Shown: positions 1-5,358 of the stretch, piece by piece
Numbering within the stretch: position 1 is the first letter of the stretch
How the letters are laid out: each line of letters opens with the position of its first letter
Assembly: GCA_030671465.1 (NCBI GenBank)
Contig: DAOVIP010000159.1
Coordinates: 1-5,358, forward strand
Reading direction: 5' to 3'
Origin: Candidatus Aminicenantota bacterium
Lineage (GTDB): Bacteria; Acidobacteriota; Aminicenantia; UBA2199
Length of the DNA stretch: 5,358 nucleotides
Translations under genes and position numbers: made by a program
The notes under the pieces: generated by a model
Told to the model about the DNA's origin: nothing
Database searches by the model: none
Seen by the model: the letters and a program-made list of their open reading frames with translations, nothing else

Positions 1-545
1 AAATCATTTCCGGTCTTTTCGGAAACGGATTGCTGGTTGATGGCCGCATACAGGCGGAATTCCAATGCTTTTTTCAGCCCGTCCAGTCCGGGGTTTCCCG
101 GAAGCTTTAGATACTGTTTGATGGACCAGGCTTCAAAGGGAGAAAAATGCGACCAGCAGGAGTCATTGCATTTTTTGGCCTCTGCCATATCCAGGGAGAA
201 TTCTACGGCTTGAAACCAGACACCGTCATTGGCCAGCCAGTTCACCGCTATGGTTTTTTTGAGTTCATCGAGTTTTTCCGGAGATAGATTCAGGAGCGGA
301 GCGGGGATATTTTCCTCCAGATCAAATCCCAGGGTCTTGGACAGTTTACGCATCTGGATTTCAGAGCTGCGCTCATAAACCATTTTTAATATTTCCTGGG
401 CTTTCTCCCGGCCCAGATTTTGCTGAACTTCTCCATACCACATGGCATGGTGCATCATGAGGCGGTGAATAAAGTCCATGGTTAAACGAGCATTGTCGCG
501 GTGGTTCAGATTTCCGTCTGACCGGTTGGTTTCTTGAGTTGACAC
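1..545 (-). CDS. DUF6125-like protein, 3' end cut by window edge
   Basis: 181 codons are visible, read leftward from a GTG at 543-545; no stop is reached before the window edge. The start is supported by GGAGAGG four bases upstream and by being the first possible start after the acyl-CoA dehydrogenase stop, which lies in the same frame seven codons upstream. The protein looks soluble, with no signal peptide or membrane segment. Visible landmarks are a helical N-terminal part (MDFIHRLMMHHAMWYGEV, residues 23-40), NWLANDGVWFQAVEF at 102-116, a two-cysteine stretch KKCNDSCW at 124-131, then FSPFEAW at 134-140 and LEFRLYAAIN at 161-170. From memory this pattern matches DUF6125, a family of roughly 200-residue proteins of unknown function common in anaerobes; no database check was possible. 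Tight coupling to the dehydrogenase suggests a role in acyl-CoA metabolism, but the reaction is unknown. An alternative start at Met23 lacks a ribosome-binding site. Confidence 0.8.
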   Translation of the reverse strand, partial: MSTQETNRSDGNLNHRDNARLTMDFIHRLMMHHAMWYGEVQQNLGREKAQEILKMVYERSSEIQMRKLSKTLGFDLEENIPAPLLNLSPEKLDELKKTIAVNWLANDGVWFQAVEFSLDMAEAKKCNDSCWSHFSPFEAWSIKQYLKLPGNPGLDGLKKALEFRLYAAINQQSVSEKTGND

Positions 546-549
546 TATT

Positions 550-556
550 CCTCTCC
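550..556 (-). promoter_or_regulatory. Ribosome-binding site for the GTG-started DUF6125-like gene
   Basis: On the minus strand GGAGAGG stands four bases before the GTG at 545. It lies in the 21-base gap after the dehydrogenase stop and decides the start of a gene that has no suitable ATG near its beginning. Confidence 0.65.
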
Positions 557-566
557 AAAGGGTTGC

Positions 567-1706
567 TTATTTCAGCATATTGGCAGATATGACCAGTCTC
601 ATGATTTCACTGGTGCCTTCGTATATTTCAGTGATCTTGGCATCTCTCAAATATCGCTCCACATCAAACTCGGTGGTGTAACCATAACCGCCGTGTATCT
701 GGATGGCTTTGGCCGCACAGAACGACGCTACTTCCGAGGCTTTTAATTTGGCCATGGCCGCTTCCTTGGAATAGGGCAAGCCCTTGTCCTTCATCAGAGA
801 GGCCCGGTAGGTTAGTAGCCAGGAGGCCTCGTATTCGGTGCACATATCGGCAATCATCCACTGGATGGCCTGAAAATTGGCAATGGGCTGGTCGAATTGT
901 TCCCTCTCCTTGGCAAACTTGATGGAGTCATCAATCGATGCCCGGGCAATTCCCAGGGCCTGGCTGGCAATACCCAGCCGGCCGCCGTCCAGGGTAACCA
1001 TGGATAGCTTGAAGCCCTTATTGACCTCCCCCAGCAGGTTTTCTTTGCCGAGTTTGCAATCTTCCAGGATGAATTCAGCAGTGGAGGTGGATTTGATGCC
1101 CAGTTTATGTTCCAGTTTTCCCACCTTGAATCCGGGCGTTCCCTTCTCAATGATAAAGGCCGAAATCCCCCTGGTTTTCTGAGCGGGGTCGGTGGAGGCT
1201 ATGACCACTGACACTTCAGCTTCATTACCGTTGGTGGTAAACTGCTTGGTGCCGTTCAATACCCAATGGTCTCCTTCTAGTTTGGCTGTGGTCTTGGTGG
1301 CACCGGCATCCGATCCGGCGCCGGGTTCGGTCAGGGCCAGGCATCCGATCTTTTTTCCCTGGCAGAGGTCAGGCAGGTATTTTTTCTTTTGCTCCTCGGT
1401 TCCGAATCTGAATATCGGATCCACACACAGGGATGAATGAGCGGAGACGATCACCCCGGTGGAGGCGCAGTATCTTGAGATTTGCTCGATGGCCAGCATG
1501 TAACTCATAAAGTCCATGCCAGCTCCCCCATACTCTGGAGGGTAGGCTACTCCCATCAAGCCCAGCTCTCCGGCTTTTTTAACGATATCCTGGGGGAATA
1601 TTCCCTTTTCCTGGTTTTCTCTGGCCTGGGGACCGATCTCTTCTCTGGAGAATTTTTCAACCATATCCCTGATCATTATTTGTTCATCGGTAAGCAAATA
1701 ATCCAT
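567..1706 (-). CDS. Acyl-CoA dehydrogenase, short-chain/butyryl-CoA type
   Basis: A complete 379-residue flavoenzyme of normal family length. It should oxidise an acyl-CoA to the 2,3-enoyl-CoA with FAD and pass electrons to electron-transfer flavoprotein in the cytoplasm. The all-helical N-terminal domain covers about residues 1-120. The beta-domain signature LTEPGAGSDAGA lies at 125-136 and FTTNG follows near 155. The C-terminal helical domain has GGRLGIASQALGIARAS, HGGYGYTTEF (338-347), and IYEGTSEI (361-368). Glu363 is in the position of the catalytic base of short-chain and butyryl-CoA dehydrogenases, unlike the isovaleryl/long-chain arrangement. AAGGAG (1715-1720) stands eight bases before the ATG. 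The gene is first in a leftward pair with the DUF6125-like gene and diverges from the crotonase gene. Substrate chain length or branching cannot be read from sequence: butyryl-, 2-methylbutyryl- or another short acyl-CoA are all possible. No etfAB is in view. Confidence 0.95.
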   Translation of the reverse strand: MDYLLTDEQIMIRDMVEKFSREEIGPQARENQEKGIFPQDIVKKAGELGLMGVAYPPEYGGAGMDFMSYMLAIEQISRYCASTGVIVSAHSSLCVDPIFRFGTEEQKKKYLPDLCQGKKIGCLALTEPGAGSDAGATKTTAKLEGDHWVLNGTKQFTTNGNEAEVSVVIASTDPAQKTRGISAFIIEKGTPGFKVGKLEHKLGIKSTSTAEFILEDCKLGKENLLGEVNKGFKLSMVTLDGGRLGIASQALGIARASIDDSIKFAKEREQFDQPIANFQAIQWMIADMCTEYEASWLLTYRASLMKDKGLPYSKEAAMAKLKASEVASFCAAKAIQIHGGYGYTTEFDVERYLRDAKITEIYEGTSEIMRLVISANMLK

Positions 1707-1766
1707 GATTCGTACTCCTTAATCCTAATTTTGTGTCAAAAAAATCTACGGTTAAAAAAAGCTCTT

Positions 1767-1772
1767 AATATA
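1767..1772 (-). promoter_or_regulatory. Possible -10 box of the leftward promoter
   Basis: TATATT on the minus strand matches the sigma70 -10 consensus at five of six positions and lies about 60 bases before the acyl-CoA dehydrogenase ATG in an AT-rich stretch. The matching -35 region (TTCTTC at an 18-base spacing) is poor, so this is only a candidate; an activator-dependent promoter would fit. Confidence 0.25.
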
Positions 1773-1814
1773 AAGTGTACCCAATTTTTAGAAGAAATGC
1801 AACACGGGACAGGC

Positions 1815-1839
1815 CCGGTTCTGATTTGAGTCGGACCGG
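1815..1839. promoter_or_regulatory. Imperfect dyad CCGGTTC/GGACCGG, possible operator
   Basis: CCGGTTC (1815-1821) and GGACCGG (1833-1839) form an imperfect inverted repeat, six of seven positions pairing, with 11 bases between the arms. It lies in the divergent control region, upstream of the rightward promoter's -35 box. The right arm is repeated in inverted form at 1922-1930. Such a dyad could bind a TetR- or GntR-type regulator of fatty acid metabolism; that is inference, since no regulator gene is in the window. Confidence 0.35.
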
Positions 1840-1874
1840 TGATTTCCCCTCGTTTCCGGGCTTAAAACGGTCAT

Positions 1875-1903
1875 TTGACAATCCTGACTTTGTATGCTAT
1901 AGA
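1875..1903 (+). promoter_or_regulatory. Sigma70-type promoter for the rightward beta-oxidation genes
   Basis: A perfect -35 TTGACA (1875-1880) is followed by exactly 17 bases and a -10 TATAGA (1898-1903). The extended element TG-C lies directly before the -10 box. Transcription should start near 1910, giving a leader of about 50 bases before the crotonase ATG at 1960. It is the best promoter in the window and faces the hydratase, 3-hydroxyacyl-CoA dehydrogenase and thiolase genes. Confidence 0.7.
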
Positions 1904-1921
1904 ATTTATTTGCTGCTGAAG

Positions 1922-1930
1922 CCGGTCCGA
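1922..1930. repeat. Downstream arm of a 9-base inverted repeat around the promoter
   Basis: CCGGTCCGA here is the exact reverse complement of TCGGACCGG at 1831-1839, about 91 bases away centre to centre. The two copies bracket the rightward promoter, and this one lies just after the predicted transcription start. That placement would suit a repressor site, but a 9-base match in 250 bases can also occur by chance. Confidence 0.35.
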
Positions 1931-1959
1931 ATGGAATTGAGTTGGGAGTTGATAATATT

Positions 1960-2733
1960 ATGGATTATAAAATAATAAACGTTGATAGTTCAGAGCAGAT
2001 TGCCACGCTTACCATCAATCGTCCCGAGGCTTTGAATGCCTTAAATTCACTTTTTTTCAAGGAGCTGGACCTGCGGTTGGATGAAATCTCCAGCCGGGAA
2101 GATATTCAAATAGTGGTCATTACCGGTGAAGGCAAGGCCTTTGTGGCCGGTGCCGATATTGCCGAAATGGCCCGGATGAATCCGGAGCAGGCAAAAGAAT
2201 TTTCCAGAGTAGGCCAGGCTGCTTTTCGAAAGCTGGAACTCCTGGAAAAGCCGGTGATTGCCGCGGTAAATGGTTTTGCCCTGGGCGGGGGTTGCGAACT
2301 GGCCCTGGCCTGTGATATCCGTATTGCCAGTTCCAAGGCAAAATTCGGCCAGCCTGAAGTAAACCTGGGTCTGATTCCAGGTTATGCCGGAACCCAGAGA
2401 CTGCCCCGGCTGATCGGCCTGGGCAATGCCCTGTTTTTGCTGTTCAGCGGTGATACGATAACCGCGGAACAGGCCCGGCAGATGGGACTGGTACAACAGG
2501 TGGTTGAACCGGAATCACTCATGCCTACGGTTCGGGAACTGGCCGCCAAAATTGCCAGTAAGGGACCCCGGGCCATCAAGCTGGTCAAACAGGTAGCCCG
2601 GAAGGGCCTGCTGATGGATTTTGAATCCGGTTGCCAGCTGGAATCCCGGGAATTTAGCAGCCTGTTTGAAAATGAAGGCTTGGAAGGCATGAAGGCTTTT
2701 CTGGAAAAACGGGCTCCCAAATGGCAGAATTGA
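1960..2733 (+). CDS. Enoyl-CoA hydratase (crotonase family)
   Basis: A 257-residue cytoplasmic crotonase of normal length, expected to add water to a trans-2-enoyl-CoA to give the 3-hydroxyacyl-CoA. The oxyanion-hole segments are AFVAGADIAEMA (60-71) and FALGGGCELA (106-115). Both acid residues of true hydratases are present: Glu113 in GGGCELA and Glu133 in FGQPEVNLG, spaced 20 apart like Glu144/Glu164 of rat mitochondrial hydratase. IPGYAGTQRL (139-148) follows, with Ala where Gly is common. The C-terminus EKRAPKWQN is typical of the family. The ATG at 1960 is preferred to a TTG at 1942: GGGAG at 1944-1948 precedes the ATG by 11 bases, a rather long gap, and the TTG would overlap that site. 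First gene after the strong rightward promoter. With both glutamates present, a simple hydratase is more likely than an isomerase or hydrolase of the same fold. Confidence 0.93.
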   Translation: MDYKIINVDSSEQIATLTINRPEALNALNSLFFKELDLRLDEISSREDIQIVVITGEGKAFVAGADIAEMARMNPEQAKEFSRVGQAAFRKLELLEKPVIAAVNGFALGGGCELALACDIRIASSKAKFGQPEVNLGLIPGYAGTQRLPRLIGLGNALFLLFSGDTITAEQARQMGLVQQVVEPESLMPTVRELAAKIASKGPRAIKLVKQVARKGLLMDFESGCQLESREFSSLFENEGLEGMKAFLEKRAPKWQN

Positions 2734-2853
2734 ATAATTTATAAGTAAAATTCAGTCACTGTTGTTCAAATAGATGTTTCTTTGATGATCATTTTGAAAA
2801 ATAGACATGAAAATATTTGGTTGATAGAAAAAGTAACATTTTAGGAGGTGAGC
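2734..2853 (+). other. AT-rich spacer between hydratase and 3-hydroxyacyl-CoA dehydrogenase genes
   Basis: These 120 bases are clearly richer in A and T than the flanking genes. I see no hairpin followed by a T-run, so no intrinsic terminator, and no convincing -35/-10 pair. An 8-base palindrome ATGATCAT is present near 2784. Read-through from the upstream promoter is the simplest reading. Confidence 0.4.
2843..2848 (+). promoter_or_regulatory. AGGAGG ribosome-binding site that fixes the 3-hydroxyacyl-CoA dehydrogenase start
   Basis: AGGAGG stands five bases before the ATG at 2854. A GTG at 2848 in the same frame overlaps the last G of this site and so cannot be the start it serves. The protein therefore begins MNLDDLLENV. 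Confidence 0.8.
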
Positions 2854-4182
2854 ATGAATCTTGATGATTTACTGGAAAATGTTTCCGTAATCGGAGCAGC
2901 CGGTAAAATGGGGAGCGGGATTTCCACCCTGATTGCCCAGGAAGTTGCCGGTTTGAAAATCAAGAATCCGGATAAAATTTATCGGCTGAATCTCATTGAT
3001 GTCAATGAAGCGGGAGTTGATGGTTTGCACAAATATATCAAAACCCAGCTCATCAAAGTTGCAGAGAAAACCATTGTCAGCCTGAGGCAGGCCTATGAAT
3101 CCAGAGAGGATCTGGTAGAAAACCAAGAGATCATTGATACTTTTGTGGATGAAGCACTCGGGATTCTGCGATTTGATACGGATATGAATCTGGCCCGCAA
3201 CTCCGGGCTGGTATTTGAGGCCATCATTGAAAATGAAGAACTGAAAATCAAGATACTCAAGCAGCTGGAGCAGATATGCGGTGATCATACCCTCTTTATG
3301 ACCAACACCTCATCGATTCCCATCGGATTCCTGGATGAACAGGCCAGCCTGAAGGGAAGGATCATTGGTTATCATTTTTACAATCCCCCCATTGTACAGA
3401 AGCTGGTGGAAGTCATTTCCGCCGGGAATACCCGCCCCGAACTGAAGGACCTGGCCGATGAACTGGGAAAACGCCTGAGAAAAAAATTGATTCCCTCCAA
3501 TGATATTGCCGGTTTTATCGGCAACGGGCATTTTTCCCGGGATGGTCTGCTGGGAATTTCCGAGCTGATGAAGATAAAAGCTGAACATTCTTTTGCCGGT
3601 GCCGTGTATATCATCAACCGGATTACCCAGGATTTATTGTTGAGGCCCATGGGCATCTTCCAGCTGATCGATTATGTGGGCATTGATGTGTTTCAGAGCA
3701 TACTGAGGGTCATGAGCAAGCATCTGAATGACCCGGAGCTTCATAGTGACCTGATTGATGCCCTGATGGCGAAAAACATCCGGGGTGGCCAGCGGGTAGA
3801 CGGTTCTCAGAAAGACGGATTTTTTAAATATGAAAAAAACCGCCTGACTGCTATCTATGACCTTGATGAGGAAAAGTATGTTGAGGTCGAGACCCTGAGG
3901 GTCAAACTGGATGAAAAGTTCGGAGTATTGCCCGCAGAACATCTCCCCTGGAAAAAACTGGTCTCCAACCCAGAAAAGAAAACTCTGCTGGGTGCATATT
4001 TTAAGAGGCTCCAGGAAATTGAGGGTTTGGGTGCGGAACTGGCTGTCCATTTTTTAAGACAGACCAAAAAGATCGGTGAACAACTGGTTGAGGATGGAGT
4101 GGCCGGGAATCAAAGGGATGTCAATGAAGTGCTGATAAATGGATTTTACTGGCTGTATGGCCCCATCAATGATTATGTGTGA
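2854..4182 (+). CDS. 3-hydroxyacyl-CoA dehydrogenase, long atypical form
   Basis: A 442-residue protein expected to oxidise a 3-hydroxyacyl-CoA to the 3-ketoacyl-CoA with NAD+. The Rossmann start is VSVIGAAGKMGSGIS (10-24) and Asp49 ends the second strand, suggesting NAD over NADP. All four key positions of the human mitochondrial enzyme recur at the same spacing: Ser153 in NTSS, His174 in HFYNP, Glu186 in KLVEVI, Asn224 in GFIGN. PMGIFQLIDYVGID (265-278) marks the C-terminal helical domain. Differences from the usual roughly 280-310-residue form are a GxxGxxG loop instead of GxGxxG, about 12 extra residues before Asp49, about 12 more between Asp49 and Ser153, a longer linker after Asn224, and about 110 extra C-terminal residues. 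The extension is charged, shows no membrane segment and I do not recognise it. It lies between hydratase and thiolase genes, which supports a beta-oxidation role. The specific substrate is unknown. Confidence 0.88.
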   Translation: MNLDDLLENVSVIGAAGKMGSGISTLIAQEVAGLKIKNPDKIYRLNLIDVNEAGVDGLHKYIKTQLIKVAEKTIVSLRQAYESREDLVENQEIIDTFVDEALGILRFDTDMNLARNSGLVFEAIIENEELKIKILKQLEQICGDHTLFMTNTSSIPIGFLDEQASLKGRIIGYHFYNPPIVQKLVEVISAGNTRPELKDLADELGKRLRKKLIPSNDIAGFIGNGHFSRDGLLGISELMKIKAEHSFAGAVYIINRITQDLLLRPMGIFQLIDYVGIDVFQSILRVMSKHLNDPELHSDLIDALMAKNIRGGQRVDGSQKDGFFKYEKNRLTAIYDLDEEKYVEVETLRVKLDEKFGVLPAEHLPWKKLVSNPEKKTLLGAYFKRLQEIEGLGAELAVHFLRQTKKIGEQLVEDGVAGNQRDVNEVLINGFYWLYGPINDYV

Positions 4183-4195
4183 TAAGTGGGCAGGG

Positions 4196-4218
4196 CTCCC
4201 CATTTTCTGGTCGGGGAG
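4196..4218 (+). other. Small hairpin before the thiolase gene
   Basis: CTCCCC (4196-4201) and GGGGAG (4213-4218) pair perfectly around an 11-base loop. No T-run follows, so it is not an intrinsic terminator. A competing four-base stem GGTC/GACC (4209-4212 with 4218-4221) overlaps it. It could affect message stability between the two genes, or be chance. Confidence 0.3.
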
Positions 4219-4244
4219 ACCGATAGAATGCGAGTTCAGGTATT

Positions 4245-4251
4245 AAGGAGG
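4245..4251 (+). promoter_or_regulatory. AAGGAGG ribosome-binding site for the thiolase gene
   Basis: AAGGAGG ends one base before an ATG at 4253 and four bases before a second ATG at 4256. The second spacing is the workable one, so 4256 is chosen; the difference is a single methionine. Confidence 0.75.
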
Positions 4252-4255
4252 AATG

Positions 4256-5358
4256 ATGAGTTTTTTCAGAAAACCAATTTATGCAACGGCTGGATATTAT
4301 ACGACTTCCATGGGTCAGGGCAGAAAGGAATTTCGTCCCAAGGACAAGCGGCCGGGTCTGGAGCATTATATAAAGGAAGCGGGTGAGGGTTGCCTGGCTC
4401 AGGTTGCCAATCCCGAAGCCATTGATGAAGGGGTCATTACTAATTTTATGATGGCCCGCTACAACCACCAGGGTAACCGCCCCGGGTTTTTCCCCATGAT
4501 TCATCCGTCTTTCCGATACAAGCCCGCTACCGGGGTTGAGGGCGCCTGCGATTCCGGTGGGCTGGGACTATCGGTTGCACTGAAAACCATTCTGGCTGAT
4601 CTGGCCGATGCGGTCATGGTGGTGGGGGTGGAAGTTCAGACCACGGTCAAGGCGGTTTATGGCGCTGACTACCTGGCCGGAGCCGGCTATTACAAGGACC
4701 GAAAAAAGGGCCATGCCCATTTCTTCCCCGGACAGTTTTCCAACCGGGCCGGGGTCTGTTTTGAGAAATTCGATCATGAAACCGTGCGGAAGGGAATGAC
4801 CAGCTGGTATGTTCAGGCCATTGAAAATGCCCGCCTGAATCCCAAGGCCCAGGAATACCATAATACCGTAAAGGATCTTTTTACCCAGGGAAATACCCCG
4901 CCCAATCCCAGGGTGTTCTGTGACAACATCAATGTGTTTGATTGTTCCAAGGTATCTGATGCCGGGACGGCTATCATTTTTGCCTCTGAACAAGGGTTGA
5001 AGAAATTGGGCGTGGAAATGAAAGATGCGGTCGAGGTGGTGGGATTCGGACAAACCGAAGACGATATTACCAATCCCCAGCCGGATATGACCCGGATGGT
5101 TACCAGCCAGAAGGCTGCGGAGCTGGCCTACCAGAGAGCCGACCTCTCTCCCCACGATATCGGGGTACTGGACGTGCATGATTGTTTTTCTATTGCCGGG
5201 GTACTGATGATCGAAGCCCTGGGTTTTGCCGGTTACGGAGAGGGAGCTGATTTTGTCAGCTCCGGAAAAACCGGCCGGCAGGGTAGTATACCCACCAATA
5301 CCAGCGGTGGACTGATTGGTTACGGCCATCCGGTGGGAGCCTCCGGGGTGAGACAGGC
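4256..5358 (+). CDS. Thiolase of the SCP-x-like (lipid-transfer) group, 3' end cut by window edge
   Basis: 367 codons are visible with no stop. The protein should cleave a 3-ketoacyl-CoA with CoA to acetyl-CoA, or propionyl-CoA if the substrate is 2-methyl-branched, plus a shortened acyl-CoA. The nucleophile is Cys98 in VEGACDSGG. HDCF at 308-311 replaces the NEAF motif of classical thiolases, and His358 lies in GYGHPVGASG. These three features place it in the SCP-x-like group rather than the PhaA/FadA group. The usual start motif (VGVGMTKFGR-like) is not evident: the N-terminus reads RKPIYATAGYYTTSMGQGR. A family-size protein is near 390-430 residues, so only the end, including any final cysteine motif, is missing. 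It follows the 3-hydroxyacyl-CoA dehydrogenase by 73 bases and is probably in the same transcript. Biosynthetic condensation is possible, but the neighbours favour degradation. Confidence 0.88.
   Translation, partial: MSFFRKPIYATAGYYTTSMGQGRKEFRPKDKRPGLEHYIKEAGEGCLAQVANPEAIDEGVITNFMMARYNHQGNRPGFFPMIHPSFRYKPATGVEGACDSGGLGLSVALKTILADLADAVMVVGVEVQTTVKAVYGADYLAGAGYYKDRKKGHAHFFPGQFSNRAGVCFEKFDHETVRKGMTSWYVQAIENARLNPKAQEYHNTVKDLFTQGNTPPNPRVFCDNINVFDCSKVSDAGTAIIFASEQGLKKLGVEMKDAVEVVGFGQTEDDITNPQPDMTRMVTSQKAAELAYQRADLSPHDIGVLDVHDCFSIAGVLMIEALGFAGYGEGADFVSSGKTGRQGSIPTNTSGGLIGYGHPVGASGVRQ

Noticed and set aside
373..558. 61-residue minus-strand ORF beginning at a TTG
   Set aside because: It lies in another frame over the DUF6125-like gene, which has a better ribosome-binding site, runs the full region and carries recognisable family motifs. 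The short frame has a low-complexity, arginine/proline/serine-rich composition typical of a shadow.
1711..1739. Minus-strand TTGACA (1734-1739) as the -35 box of a leftward promoter
   Set aside because: At a 17-base spacing the -10 would be AGTACG, a poor match, and transcription would start almost at the ATG, leaving no ribosome-binding site in the message.
1775..1975. 66-residue plus-strand ORF across the divergent control region
   Set aside because: It starts at a GTG with no ribosome-binding site, runs over the promoter and the crotonase start, and shows no family resemblance.
4196..4218. Hairpin as an intrinsic terminator
   Set aside because: No T-run follows the stem; the next bases are AC-CGATAGAATG, so termination is not supported.
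4186..4386. 66-residue plus-strand ORF between the dehydrogenase and thiolase genes
   Set aside because: It overlaps the thiolase start in another frame and has no ribosome-binding site or known motif.
4568..5329. 253-residue minus-strand ORF opposite the thiolase gene
   Set aside because: The plus strand encodes a clear thiolase with all catalytic motifs. The antisense frame is a codon-bias shadow rich in His and Gly, with no recognisable domain.
1..5358. Search for CRISPR arrays, tRNA/rRNA genes, insertion sequences and attachment sites
   Set aside because: No regularly spaced repeats, cloverleaf-like segments, transposase motifs or terminal repeats were seen; almost all of the window is coding sequence for metabolic enzymes.

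Overview
The window carries a compact beta-oxidation locus made of two divergent gene groups. Both ends are cut by the window. The gene set is an acyl-CoA dehydrogenase, a DUF6125-like protein, a crotonase, an unusually long 3-hydroxyacyl-CoA dehydrogenase and an SCP-x-type thiolase. Together with fairly balanced base composition and many AAGGAG/AGGAGG ribosome-binding sites, this suggests an anaerobic fatty-, branched- or aromatic-acid-degrading bacterium. Desulfobacterota (sulfate reducers, Syntrophus-like) is the first guess, and syntrophic Firmicutes are less likely. The assignment rests on gene content only.

Layout. Leftward group (positions 1706 to 1): a complete 379-residue short-chain/butyryl-type acyl-CoA dehydrogenase, then after 21 bases a GTG-started DUF6125-like gene that runs off the left edge. 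Positions 1707-1959 form a divergent control region. It holds a strong-looking sigma70-type promoter facing right (TTGACA, 17 bases, TGC-TATAGA), a weaker -10-like box facing left, and three copies of a CCGGTYC element that may be operator sites. Rightward group (1960 to 5358): enoyl-CoA hydratase (257 residues), an AT-rich 120-base spacer, 3-hydroxyacyl-CoA dehydrogenase (442 residues), a 73-base spacer with a small hairpin, and a thiolase cut at the right edge after 367 codons.

How the genes fit together. The dehydrogenase would make a 2-enoyl-CoA, the crotonase would hydrate it, the 3-hydroxyacyl-CoA dehydrogenase would oxidise it to a 3-ketoacyl-CoA, and the thiolase would cleave it with CoA. 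One full turn of beta-oxidation is therefore encoded in under 5.4 kb. No electron-transfer flavoprotein, acyl-CoA ligase, CoA-transferase or regulator gene is visible. The least ordinary parts are the 3-hydroxyacyl-CoA dehydrogenase, which has a GxxGxxG nucleotide loop, insertions in the NAD domain and about 110 extra C-terminal residues, the SCP-x-like thiolase, and the uncharacterised DUF6125 partner. I found no mobile element, CRISPR array, tRNA or rRNA, and no clearly new defence or other system.
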